Part shown: positions 27,995 to 35,141 of the stretch, one piece after another
How the letters are laid out: every line of letters begins with the position of its first letter
How positions within the stretch are numbered: the first letter of the stretch is position 1
From: Microlunatus kandeliicorticis
Lineage (GTDB): Bacteria > Actinomycetota > Actinomycetes > Propionibacteriales > Propionibacteriaceae
NCBI RefSeq assembly: GCF_014137855.1
Contig: NZ_JACGWT010000005.1
Coordinates: 62,001 to 126,000, forward strand
DNA: 64,000 nt
Reading direction: 5' to 3'
Program-made: the position numbers and the translations under genes
The notes under the pieces: generated by a model
Database searches by the model: none
Seen by the model: only the letters and a program-made list of their open reading frames with translations
What the model was told of the DNA's origin: nothing

Positions 27995-28293
27995 GCTTCG
28001 ACAGTGCCCTGAGCCTGTCGAAGGGCGAAGCGCCCCGAGCCTGTCGAAGGGTGAAGCGCCCTGAGCCTGTCGAAGGGCTAGCGACTCGACCACCGCCGCG
28101 CTTCGACAAGCTCAGCGCGCGAACTCCCCACCTACGTGCCTGAGCCGACCTCACCACGGTGCCCTGAGCCTGTCGAAGGGCGATCACCCGGACCCGCGCT
28201 GCGACAACTCAGCGCTCGTGCCCTGACCACCGCGCGCGCTTCGACAGGCTCAGCGTGCGTACCCCACCACGGTGCCCTGAGCCTGTCGAAGGG
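27995..28293. repeat. Cluster of about nine CTGAGCCTGTCGAAG-type elements between convergent genes
   Basis: The 380-base gap between the Gfo/Idh gene and nrdJ holds CCCTGAGCCTGTCGAAGGG at 28007-28025, 28033-28051 (one mismatch) and 28059-28077, exactly 26 bases apart. Further copies lie at 28162-28180 and 28275-28293. Inverted copies (CTTCGACA-GGCTCAG type) lie at 28101-28115 and 28239-28253, with degenerate ones at 27995 and 28198. Nothing else is seen in the gap except the nrdJ terminator. Confidence 0.88.
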
Positions 28294-28313
28294 CCGGCGC
28301 CCAGGAACCACGA

Positions 28314-28350
28314 CGGCCCCGGACCCGGCGTGAAGCCGGGTCCGGGGCCG
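28314..28350 (-). terminator. Strong hairpin terminator of nrdJ
   Basis: A perfect 16-bp GC-rich stem (28314-28329 with 28335-28350) closes a GTGAA loop, starting ten bases after the nrdJ stop codon. Confidence 0.85.
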
Positions 28351-28360
28351 AGTGGGCCGA

Positions 28361-31189
28361 TCAGCTGCAGCCGCTGGTCGAGCCGCAGCCCTCGCAGACG
28401 TAGCAGCTGCCGCTGGGGCGCATCTTCGTCCCGCAGGTGAGGCAGAGCGGCGCGTCGACGCTGGTCCCGGTGACCTGCTCGAGCAGCTCGGCGGTGGTGT
28501 GCGCACCGACCGGAGCCGGCTTCACCGCGGCCGTCGGGACGTCCTCGACCTTGGCGGTCTCGGACTTCAGGCTCTCGGCCTCGCTGTGCTCCTCCGCCTC
28601 CTCGACGGGCAGGTACGAGCCGGTCTCGACCTGCCGGGCGCGCTCGGTCGCGGTGTAGATGCCGAGCTCGGCCCGCTCGTCGAAGGTCAGGTAGTCCAGC
28701 GCCAGCCGGCGGAAGATGTAGTCCATGATCGACTGCGCCATCCGGACGTCCGGGTCGTCGGTCAGACCGGCCGGCTCGAACTTCAGGTTGGTGAACTTCT
28801 GCACGAAGGTCTCCAGCGGGACCCCGTACTGCAGGCCGATCGAGACCGCGATCGAGAAGGCGTCCATCACGCCGGCCAGGGTCGAGCCCTGCTTGCCGAG
28901 CTTGAGGAAGACCTCACCCAGACCGTCGTCCGGGTAGGATCCCGAGGTCATGTAGCCCTCGGCGCCACCCACCGAGAACGAGGTGGTCCGGCTCGGGCGG
29001 CTCTTGGGCAGACGCTTGCGGACCGGGCGGAACTCGACCTTGGCCGGCTCCTCCTTCTTCTCCTCGGCCTTCTTGGCCTTGCCGTCGCTCAGCGGCTGGC
29101 CGACCTTGCAGTTGTCGCGGTAGACGGCGAGCGCCTTGAGCCCGAGCTTCCAGCCCTGCAGGTAGACCTCGGCGATCTCCTGCACGGTGGCGGTCTCGGG
29201 CAGGTTGACCGTCTTGGAGATCGCGCCGGACAGGAACGGCTGGCAGGCCGCCATCATCCGCACGTGGCCCATCGGCTTGATCGCCCGCTGGCCCATCGCG
29301 GTGTCGAAGACCTCGTAGTGCTCGGTCTTGAGCCCGGGCGCGTCGACCACGTGGCCGTTCTCGGCGATGTACTCGACGATCGCCTCGGCCACCTCGTCGG
29401 CGTACCCGAGCAGCTTGAGCGCCCGCGGGATCGTCTGGTTGACGATCTGCATCGAGCCGCCGCCGACCAGCTTCTTGAACTTGACCAGCGAGAAGTCCGG
29501 CTCGATGCCGGTGGTGTCGCAGTCCATCATGAAGCCGATGGTGCCGGTCGGCGCGAGCACCGAGGCCTGCGCGTTGCGGTAGCCGTTGGTCTCGCCGAGC
29601 TTGATCACGCCCTCCCACGCCCGGGTGGCCCGGGCGTGCACGTCGCCGTCCCAGCTGGAGACGGTGCGCAGCGAGTCGTTGGCGGCCTGGTGCTTGCGCA
29701 TCACCCGCTTGTGCGCCTCGGCGTTGCGGGCGTAGCCGGCGTAGGGGCCGACGATGGCGGCGAGCTCGGCCGAACGCCGGTAGCTGGTACCGGTCATCAG
29801 CGAGGTGATCGCCGCGGCGAAGGCGCGGCCGCCCTCGGAGTCGTACCCGTGACCGGTGGCCATCAGCAGCGCGCCGAGGTTGGCGTAGCCGATCCCCAGC
29901 TGGCGGTAGTTGCGGGTGGTCTCGCCGATCGGTTCGGTCGGGAAGTCGGCGAAGCAGATCGAGATGTCCATCGCGGTGATGATCAGCTCGACGGCCTTCT
30001 CAAAGAGCTCGGCGTCGAAGCTGTCGTCCGCACGGAGGAACTTGAGCAGGTTGAGGCTGGCCAGGTTGCACGAGCTGTTGTCGAGGCTCATGTACTCCGA
30101 GCACGGGTTGGACGCGGTGATCCGCCCCGACTCCGGGTTGGTGTGCCAGTCGTTGATCGTGTCGTCGTACTGGATGCCCGGGTCGGCGCACTCCCAGGCC
30201 GCCTTGGCGATCTTGTCGAACAGCGCGCGGGCGTCGACGGTCTCGATCACCGAGCCGTCGGTGCGGGCGCGCAGCCCGAACTCGCGACCCTCCTCGACGG
30301 CCCGCATGAACTCGTCGGTCACCCGGACCGAGTTGTTGGCGTTCTGGTACTGCACCGAGGTGATGTCGGCCCCGCCGAGGTCCATGTCGAAGCCGGCGTC
30401 GCGCAGCGCGCGGATCTTGTCCTCCTCGCGCGCCTTGGTCTCGACGAACTCCTCGATGTCGGGGTGGTCGACGTCGAGGACGACCATCTTGGCCGCCCGG
30501 CGGGTGGCCCCGCCGGACTTGATGGTGCCCGCGCTGGCGTCGGCACCGCGCATGAAGGAGACCGGACCGGAGGCGGTGCCGCCCGAGCTCAGCAGCTCCT
30601 TGCTCGAGCGGATCCGGGACAGGTTCAGCCCGGCGCCCGACCCGCCCTTGAAGATGAACCCCTCCTCCCGGTACCAGTTGAGGATCGAGTCCATCGAGTC
30701 GTCGACGCTGAGGATGAAGCAGGCGCTGACCTGCTGGGGGCTCTTGGTGCCCACGTTGAACCAGACCGGCGAGTTGAAGCTGAAGTACTGGTGCAGCAGC
30801 ATCCAGGTGATCTCGTGCTCGAAGACCTCGGCGTCGGCCTCGGTGGCGAAGTAGCCGTTCTCCTCGCCGGCGCGCCGGTAGGTGGTGACGACCCGGTCGA
30901 TCAGCTGCTTGAGGCTCTGCTCGCGCGCCGGGGTGCCGAGCGCGCCGCGGAAGTACTTGGTGGTGACGATCGTCGAGGCGTTGACGCTCCACCCGGTGGG
31001 GTACTCGACGCCCTTCTGCTCGAAGACGGTGGCGCCGGTCTTCCAGTTCGTCTGGACGACGTCACGCCGCTCCCAGGTGACCTCGTCGTAGGGGTGCACG
31101 CCCGGGGTGGTGAACACCCGGTCGATCCGCAGCCCACCGGTCGGTTGCTTCTTGGAGCGGCCGTTGGTCGCGCGCGTGGTCTCGGTCAT
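28361..31189 (-). CDS. nrdJ: Vitamin B12-dependent ribonucleoside-diphosphate reductase (class II)
   Basis: The 942-residue enzyme reduces ribonucleotides to deoxyribonucleotides using adenosylcobalamin. The catalytic region has SACFILSVDDS with the first redox Cys, NPCSEYMSLDNSSCNL with the N-C-E active-site set, and APTGTIGFMMDCDTTGIEPDF for phosphate binding. A Glu/Lys-rich linker (AKKAEEKKEEPAK) precedes the final domain. The C-terminus has a Cys-rich zinc-ribbon-like tail (CLTCGTK...CYVCEGC) that would regenerate the active-site disulfide. ATG at 31189 is chosen because residues upstream of it are not conserved. It is downstream of nrdR and shares its control. Confidence 0.96.
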   Translation of the reverse strand: MTETTRATNGRSKKQPTGGLRIDRVFTTPGVHPYDEVTWERRDVVQTNWKTGATVFEQKGVEYPTGWSVNASTIVTTKYFRGALGTPAREQSLKQLIDRVVTTYRRAGEENGYFATEADAEVFEHEITWMLLHQYFSFNSPVWFNVGTKSPQQVSACFILSVDDSMDSILNWYREEGFIFKGGSGAGLNLSRIRSSKELLSSGGTASGPVSFMRGADASAGTIKSGGATRRAAKMVVLDVDHPDIEEFVETKAREEDKIRALRDAGFDMDLGGADITSVQYQNANNSVRVTDEFMRAVEEGREFGLRARTDGSVIETVDARALFDKIAKAAWECADPGIQYDDTINDWHTNPESGRITASNPCSEYMSLDNSSCNLASLNLLKFLRADDSFDAELFEKAVELIITAMDISICFADFPTEPIGETTRNYRQLGIGYANLGALLMATGHGYDSEGGRAFAAAITSLMTGTSYRRSAELAAIVGPYAGYARNAEAHKRVMRKHQAANDSLRTVSSWDGDVHARATRAWEGVIKLGETNGYRNAQASVLAPTGTIGFMMDCDTTGIEPDFSLVKFKKLVGGGSMQIVNQTIPRALKLLGYADEVAEAIVEYIAENGHVVDAPGLKTEHYEVFDTAMGQRAIKPMGHVRMMAACQPFLSGAISKTVNLPETATVQEIAEVYLQGWKLGLKALAVYRDNCKVGQPLSDGKAKKAEEKKEEPAKVEFRPVRKRLPKSRPSRTTSFSVGGAEGYMTSGSYPDDGLGEVFLKLGKQGSTLAGVMDAFSIAVSIGLQYGVPLETFVQKFTNLKFEPAGLTDDPDVRMAQSIMDYIFRRLALDYLTFDERAELGIYTATERARQVETGSYLPVEEAEEHSEAESLKSETAKVEDVPTAAVKPAPVGAHTTAELLEQVTGTSVDAPLCLTCGTKMRPSGSCYVCEGCGSTSGCS

Positions 31190-31380
31190 CTGTCGGGTTG
31201 CCTCTCTCGCTGCTGCTGATCTCTGGGGGTTCGGCTGATCCGGGGGATCGGTGCTGCTGGGTGCTGGGTTCTCGGATGCTGGGTCGTCGGGTGCCGGGCT
31301 CGTTGCCCCGCTGGTGGGCCGGGATGTGGCCGGGACGAACCCGAACAGCCTTCCCCTGCTGTCCGGGCCCGTCCCGGGGT

Positions 31381-31983
31381 TCAGGGGCCGCCGGCCGTCC
31401 CGCGACCGGGCGCGCGCCCGGTCGGTCGGTCGGCGGCGCGGTCCGCGGGCCGGCGGGCCCGCCGGCCGGTGGCGCGCCCGCGCCGGGTGGACGGCGTGCC
31501 GGCGAGCTCGGGGATCAACGGCTCGAGACCCAGCGGCTCGGACTCGATCCGGAGCAGGGCGATCTCGTTCTCGAAGTCGTCGACCGAGTCGTACTGGCGG
31601 TAGACGCTGGCGAAGCGCAGGTAGGCCACCTGGTCGAGCTCGCGCAACGGACCCAAGATCGCCACCCCCACCTCGTCGGCCGGCACCTCCGGCTGACCCG
31701 ACGCCCGGAGCGTGTCCTCCACCTGCTGGCCGAGCTTGGCCAGCTGGTCCTCGTTGACCGGGCGTCCCTTGCAAGCCTTGCGGACACCACTGACAACTTT
31801 GTCCCGGAGGAACGGTTCGACGGCACCGGACCGCTTGACCACCACCAGCTGCATCTGCTCGACGGTGGTGAACCGCCGCTCGCAGACCGGGCACTGCCGA
31901 CGCCGCCGGATGCTGGCGCCGTCCTCGGCGACCCGCGAGTCGAGCACCTTCGAGTCGTTATGACGGCAGTAAGGGCAGTGCAC
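31381..31983 (-). CDS. nrdR: Transcriptional repressor NrdR
   Basis: The 200-residue protein senses ATP/dATP and represses ribonucleotide reductase genes. It begins with a zinc ribbon, [17 protein letters not shown] and [10 protein letters not shown] (four Cys), and continues with an ATP-cone domain ([23 protein letters not shown]). The C-terminus carries an Arg/Gly/Ala-rich tail of about 45 residues absent from most NrdR proteins of about 155 residues. GTG at 31983 has GAGAGGAG seven bases upstream. A 191-base spacer separates it from nrdJ. Confidence 0.95.
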   Translation of the reverse strand: MHCPYCRHNDSKVLDSRVAEDGASIRRRRQCPVCERRFTTVEQMQLVVVKRSGAVEPFLRDKVVSGVRKACKGRPVNEDQLAKLGQQVEDTLRASGQPEVPADEVGVAILGPLRELDQVAYLRFASVYRQYDSVDDFENEIALLRIESEPLGLEPLIPELAGTPSTRRGRATGRRARRPADRAADRPTGRAPGRGTAGGP

Positions 31984-32025
31984 CGCGACTCCTCTCGGCT
32001 CGGGCGGGGGTCTGACACCCCTCCG

Positions 32026-32110
32026 TTGTGGACGGATCTGGGGACGAGGCTGTGGGGAGGATGTGGACCGGCGGGCTGACCTGTGGAGAACCGACCACAA
32101 CTTGTGGATG
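32026..32110 (-). promoter_or_regulatory. Five co-oriented DnaA-box-like motifs in the nrdR leader
   Basis: TGTGG-containing nonamers occur at 32027, 32051, 32062, 32082 and 32103: tgtggacgg, tgtggggag, tgtggaccg, tgtggagaa and tgtggatga. All have the same orientation. On the other strand they read as (T/C)(T/C)nTCCACA-like sites. They lie between the nrdR promoter and its start codon. The last two match the actinobacterial DnaA box at eight of nine positions; the others are weaker. Confidence 0.5.
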
Positions 32111-32126
32111 AATCACAGTGGTGTAA

Positions 32127-32170
32127 GCACTAGATGTAGAGAGACTACGTCCGCCGGGCCCCCACGGCAA
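32127..32170 (-). promoter_or_regulatory. nrdR-nrdJ promoter with an NrdR-box candidate
   Basis: Minus strand: -35 TTGCCG (32165-32170), 17-base spacer, -10 TAGTCT (32142-32147). The 16-mer GCACTAGATGTAGAGA (plus strand, 32127-32142) fits the NrdR box around its CACTA-GATGTAG core and covers the start point, as expected for autorepression. A second, poorer palindrome, CCACAACTTGTGG, lies at 32095-32107. Confidence 0.6.
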
Positions 32171-32178
32171 GAGGGGAC

Positions 32179-32279
32179 GGCGCGTCGCGGCCGCGACGCG
32201 CCGGGCTCGGACGACCGAGCCCCCGACGCCGCCCGTCCGGCCGGTGCCACGGGGCTGCGCCGTGGCTCGAGGGCCACGG
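32179..32279. other. Three consecutive perfect inverted repeats between the nrdR and RDD promoters
   Basis: A 24-bp perfect palindrome without spacer (GGCGCGTCGCGG/CCGCGACGCGCC, 32179-32202) is followed at once by GGGCTCGG-ACGA-CCGAGCCC (32203-32222) and later by CCGTGGC-TCGAGG-GCCACGG (32260-32279). They sit upstream of both predicted divergent promoters (nrdR -35 at 32165; RDD -10 TAGACT at 32313-32318). Confidence 0.7.
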
Positions 32280-32420
32280 ATCCGCGCCCGGTCCGGTGCC
32301 CCGTCCGCGCCGTAGACTCCGCGGACGCGCCGCCCGGCCGCGCGGTGCGGGCGAACGGTTCCGCCCGGGTCACGGGCCGGTGACCGGCGCAAGCAGCCGG
32401 ACGAGGAACGGAGGACGTCG

Positions 32421-33422
32421 GTGGACGCAGGACGCGAACCCGAGCACGAGGGCTGGGCCGCACCGCACCGGCCTCCGGAGGACGCGAACCCGGCAGGCCC
32501 GGCGAACCCGCAGTCGCATCTGCACCGCCCTCGCACCGATCCCTTCGACGCGCCCGCCGCGGGATCGCACCCGGACCAGGACGGGCTCCCGGTCGACGGC
32601 CCCACGTCGGGGCAGACCTGGCAGCCGTGGGAACAGCACCAGACCGAGGGGCACCAGACCAACTGGCACCAGACCGATCCGCACCAGACCGATCCGCACC
32701 GGAGCGAGCGGAACCAGAGCAGACAGCACCAACCGTGGCCGGTGCACCCGTCCGCGCAGACCGGAGCGTCCCCCGGCCCGTCCTGGTCACCGGAACAGCC
32801 GTGGCCGCAGGACCGGGCCTGGCCGGCCCCGGCACAGGGCTACGGGGGACCGGTGCAGCCCTACCCCGGTGTCCCGGCCGGACCCGGGGTCGTCCCCGCG
32901 CCGCTCCGCTCGGACTACGCACACTGGGGCCGCCGCGTCGCCGCGTCGTTGATCGACGGCATCCCGGGGATCGTCTTCGCGGTGGTGCTCATGATCGGCT
33001 ACATCCGTTTCCTCGTGGCGGTGTTCGAGGACTCGGTCCAGGGCGCCGCACCGGCGTTGCCGGCTGGCTTCGGTCCGTGGATGGTCGCGCTGGTCGTGCT
33101 CTACGTGATCATGCTCGGCTGGTCGGTCTACGACCGCTGGCTGCTCCAGGGCCGCACCGGCCAGACGCTCGGCAAGCGGGTGCTCAAGATCAGGTTGATC
33201 AACGAGGCGAACGGCGCCCCGATCGGCGCCGGGATGGCCTTCGCCCGCGACCTGGTGCACTACCTCGACGGCGTCGCCTACGTCGGCTATCTGTGGCCGC
33301 TCTGGGACGAAAAGCGCCAGACCTTCGCCGACAAGCTGCTCAAGACCGTGGTCGTCGACGTGCCCGAGAACACCCCGATCACCCTGGCGAAGGACCGGAC
33401 GCCTCCCGAGCCCTTCCGCTGA
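32421..33422 (+). CDS. RDD family membrane protein with a His/Gln-rich N-terminal region
   Basis: The 333-residue protein starts at GTG 32421 behind GGAGGA. Residues 1-165 are Pro/His/Gln-rich and disordered, with a five-residue repeat HQTxx (HQT at 73, 78, 83 and 88, then HRS at 93). The RDD domain follows: WGRRVAASLIDGIPGIVF, a second membrane segment (WMVALVVLYVIMLGWSVY) and GRTGQTLGKRVLKIRLI. RDD proteins have several membrane helices and poorly known roles; some transport ions or compatible solutes. The His-rich repeat could bind metal, which is speculation. Confidence 0.85.
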   Translation: MDAGREPEHEGWAAPHRPPEDANPAGPANPQSHLHRPRTDPFDAPAAGSHPDQDGLPVDGPTSGQTWQPWEQHQTEGHQTNWHQTDPHQTDPHRSERNQSRQHQPWPVHPSAQTGASPGPSWSPEQPWPQDRAWPAPAQGYGGPVQPYPGVPAGPGVVPAPLRSDYAHWGRRVAASLIDGIPGIVFAVVLMIGYIRFLVAVFEDSVQGAAPALPAGFGPWMVALVVLYVIMLGWSVYDRWLLQGRTGQTLGKRVLKIRLINEANGAPIGAGMAFARDLVHYLDGVAYVGYLWPLWDEKRQTFADKLLKTVVVDVPENTPITLAKDRTPPEPFR

Positions 33423-33447
33423 AGGGCTGGCCGCCGCTTGCGAGGGC

Positions 33448-33891
33448 TCAGCGGTTCGAGGACAGGCTGACCGCGCCCGACGGGTAGCCGTCGGAGGTCA
33501 CCCGGGCCGCGGTGGCCCCGACCACGGTCAGGGCGGCGACCGCGATCATCACGCCGGTCACCAGGACGACGGCGATCCCCCGCTCGGTGAGCCGGACCGC
33601 CGAACGGACCGGCGCGACGGCGACCGGACGTGCGGGGCGGCGGCGCTCGGTCTGCGGGCGGACGGTCTGCGGGCGTGCGGCCTGCGGGCGGACGGGGACG
33701 TCGCAGCCGCGCGGCCCCACCGGGGCGACTCGTCGGAGCTCAGGGGCCGGGACGCTGCGGCCCGGGCGGAGCGTCGGGGCGGCGGTCCGGCCACTTCCCT
33801 GACCCGGACGCCGCTCGCGAACCGGCCGTCGGGTCGGCGTCCCGCCGGTGGTCCGCTCGGCCACCCCGGCGTCGATCGTCATGGTGCTCAT
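33448..33891 (-). CDS. SOS-controlled single-pass membrane protein divergent from lexA (LysM domain absent)
   Basis: The 147-residue protein has an Arg/Pro-rich cytoplasmic region (residues 1-100, including RPQTVRPQT-like repeats), one membrane helix (GIAVVLVTGVMIAVAALTVVG) and only about 20 residues outside. In mycobacteria and corynebacteria the gene divergent from lexA encodes an SOS division inhibitor (ChiZ/DivS type) with a membrane helix, often followed by a LysM domain; here the protein stops before any LysM. ATG at 33891 has GAGGAG five bases upstream. A LexA box abuts its -10 element. Position and regulation, not sequence, suggest a division-inhibitor role. Confidence 0.65.
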   Translation of the reverse strand: MSTMTIDAGVAERTTGGTPTRRPVRERRPGQGSGRTAAPTLRPGRSVPAPELRRVAPVGPRGCDVPVRPQAARPQTVRPQTERRRPARPVAVAPVRSAVRLTERGIAVVLVTGVMIAVAALTVVGATAARVTSDGYPSGAVSLSSNR

Positions 33892-33938
33892 CTGCGCTCC
33901 TCGGCTCGTCGTGTCCGCGCTCCCGGCCCGGCCGGCAC

Positions 33939-34005
33939 TAGAACACGTGTTTGATTTGTACCGCAGGATCGAGGCGTCGGCAAGAGCATTCGCACAATCG
34001 TTCGA
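33939..34005 (-). promoter_or_regulatory. SOS promoter of the divergent membrane gene with two LexA boxes
   Basis: Minus strand: -35 TTGCCG (33978-33983), 17 bases, -10 TACAAA (33955-33960). The LexA box TAGAACACGTGTTTGA (33939-33954) touches the -10 element. A weaker box, TCGCACAATCGTTCGA (33990-34005), lies just upstream of the -35. Both follow the actinobacterial form TCGAACNNNNGTTCGA with two or fewer changes in the half sites. Confidence 0.75.
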
Positions 34006-34115
34006 CAGGTGTCGTGTCCCGCGCAGGCCGTCCGTGGTCATGTCCTGACCACACCAGAGGGGTCTGACACTTTTCCAAACTCGCGATCCCGGCGCACGAC
34101 ACGCGGCGACACGCA

Positions 34116-34156
34116 TCGAACAGATGTTTGATTGGTCCCCGACGTTTCTCTACCGT
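34116..34156 (+). promoter_or_regulatory. lexA promoter with LexA box
   Basis: LexA box TCGAACAGATGTTTGA (34116-34131) overlaps the -35 TTGATT (34128-34133). The -10 TACCGT (34151-34156) follows after 17 bases and lies six bases before the lexA ATG, so lexA is autorepressed and leaderless. Confidence 0.85.
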
Positions 34157-34162
34157 GAGCAC

Positions 34163-35047
34163 ATGGCCACCTCGAAGAAGACCGGCGCACCGCGCGGGAC
34201 CGGCACGCAGCGCGAGACCGACTCCAGGACCCGGGCCGGCGCCCAGCCGGAGGAGCCGCGCCCCAAGCGCGGACGCCCGAGCAACGTCGAGGTCGAGGCC
34301 CAGCTCGCCGCCGCCCGCCAGCGGCAGCGCCACCTGGCCCCGGTGCTCACCATGCCCGACGGCCCGCCGGACGCGACCGGGCTGACCGCCCGTCAGCGCC
34401 GGATCCTCGAGGTGATCAAGGAGACCGTCGAGTTCCGGGGCTACCCGCCGAGCATCCGCGAGATCGGCGACGAGGTCGGGCTGGCCAGCTCCTCGAGCGT
34501 CGCGCACCAGCTCAAGGTGCTGCAGGGCAAGGGCTTCCTCCGCCGCGACCCCAACCGGCCGAGGGCACTCGAGGTGCTGCTTCCCGAGGACTTGGCCGCG
34601 GACGAGACGGGTCCGGTGGCCGGGCCGGCCGACGAGCGCGCGGAGGAGGAGTTCGCCGGCGACGCGCGACCCGCGCCGGTGCACGTGCCGGTGCTCGGGC
34701 GGATCGCCGCCGGCGGTCCGATCCTGGCCGAGGAGCGGGTCGAGGACGTCTTCGCGCTGCCGCGGCAGATCGTCGGCGAGGGCACCCTGTTCCTGCTCGA
34801 GGTGCGCGGGGACTCGATGATCGACGCGGCGATCTGCGACGGGGACTGGGTGGTCGTCCGTCAGCAGCCGACCGCCGACAACGGGGACATCGTGGCCGCG
34901 CTGCTCGACAACGAGGCGACGGTCAAGACGTTCAAGCGGACCACCAACCAGGTCTGGCTTATGCCGCACAACCCGGCCTACGAGCCGATCGACGGCAACC
35001 ACGCCAGCATCCTCGGCAAGGTCGTCGCGGTGCTCCGGAAGGTCTGA
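34163..35047 (+). CDS. lexA: SOS repressor LexA
   Basis: The 294-residue repressor self-cleaves when RecA filaments form. It has an N-terminal winged helix ([29 protein letters not shown], from residue 74) and the S24 peptidase domain with cleavage site Ala183-Gly184 (RIAAGGP), nucleophile Ser218 (RGDSM) and Lys255 (ATVKTFKR). A basic extension of about 70 residues contains an AT-hook-like PKRGRP (34-39); streptomycete LexA has a comparable extension. ATG at 34163 is set by TACCGT six bases upstream. Targets visible here are lexA, the divergent membrane gene and recA. Confidence 0.97.
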   Translation: MATSKKTGAPRGTGTQRETDSRTRAGAQPEEPRPKRGRPSNVEVEAQLAAARQRQRHLAPVLTMPDGPPDATGLTARQRRILEVIKETVEFRGYPPSIREIGDEVGLASSSSVAHQLKVLQGKGFLRRDPNRPRALEVLLPEDLAADETGPVAGPADERAEEEFAGDARPAPVHVPVLGRIAAGGPILAEERVEDVFALPRQIVGEGTLFLLEVRGDSMIDAAICDGDWVVVRQQPTADNGDIVAALLDNEATVKTFKRTTNQVWLMPHNPAYEPIDGNHASILGKVVAVLRKV

Positions 35048-35073
35048 GCCCGGCGCGACGCCGGATTTGCGGG

Positions 35074-35126
35074 CGGGCGGATCCCCACCGGGGTTCGCCC
35101 GTCGTCGCGTCCGGACCCCGGACGCG
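35074..35126. terminator. Two hairpins between convergent lexA and dinG
   Basis: An imperfect stem at 35074-35101 (CGGGCG...CCCC-acc-GGGG...CGCCCG) is followed by a perfect 9-bp stem, CGCGTCCGG-ACC-CCGGACGCG, at 35106-35126. Together they can terminate transcription from both sides. Confidence 0.6.
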
Positions 35127-35141
35127 TGACGGTCATCCCGC

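Noticed and set aside
32026-32110. Chromosomal replication origin
   Set aside because: DnaA-like motifs alone are not enough. There is no dnaA, dnaN or gidA neighbourhood and no A/T-rich unwinding region.
31984-32420. Cobalamin riboswitch controlling the B12-dependent reductase
   Set aside because: No B12-box-like conserved core was seen. The region instead has an NrdR box candidate, DnaA-like motifs and hairpins.
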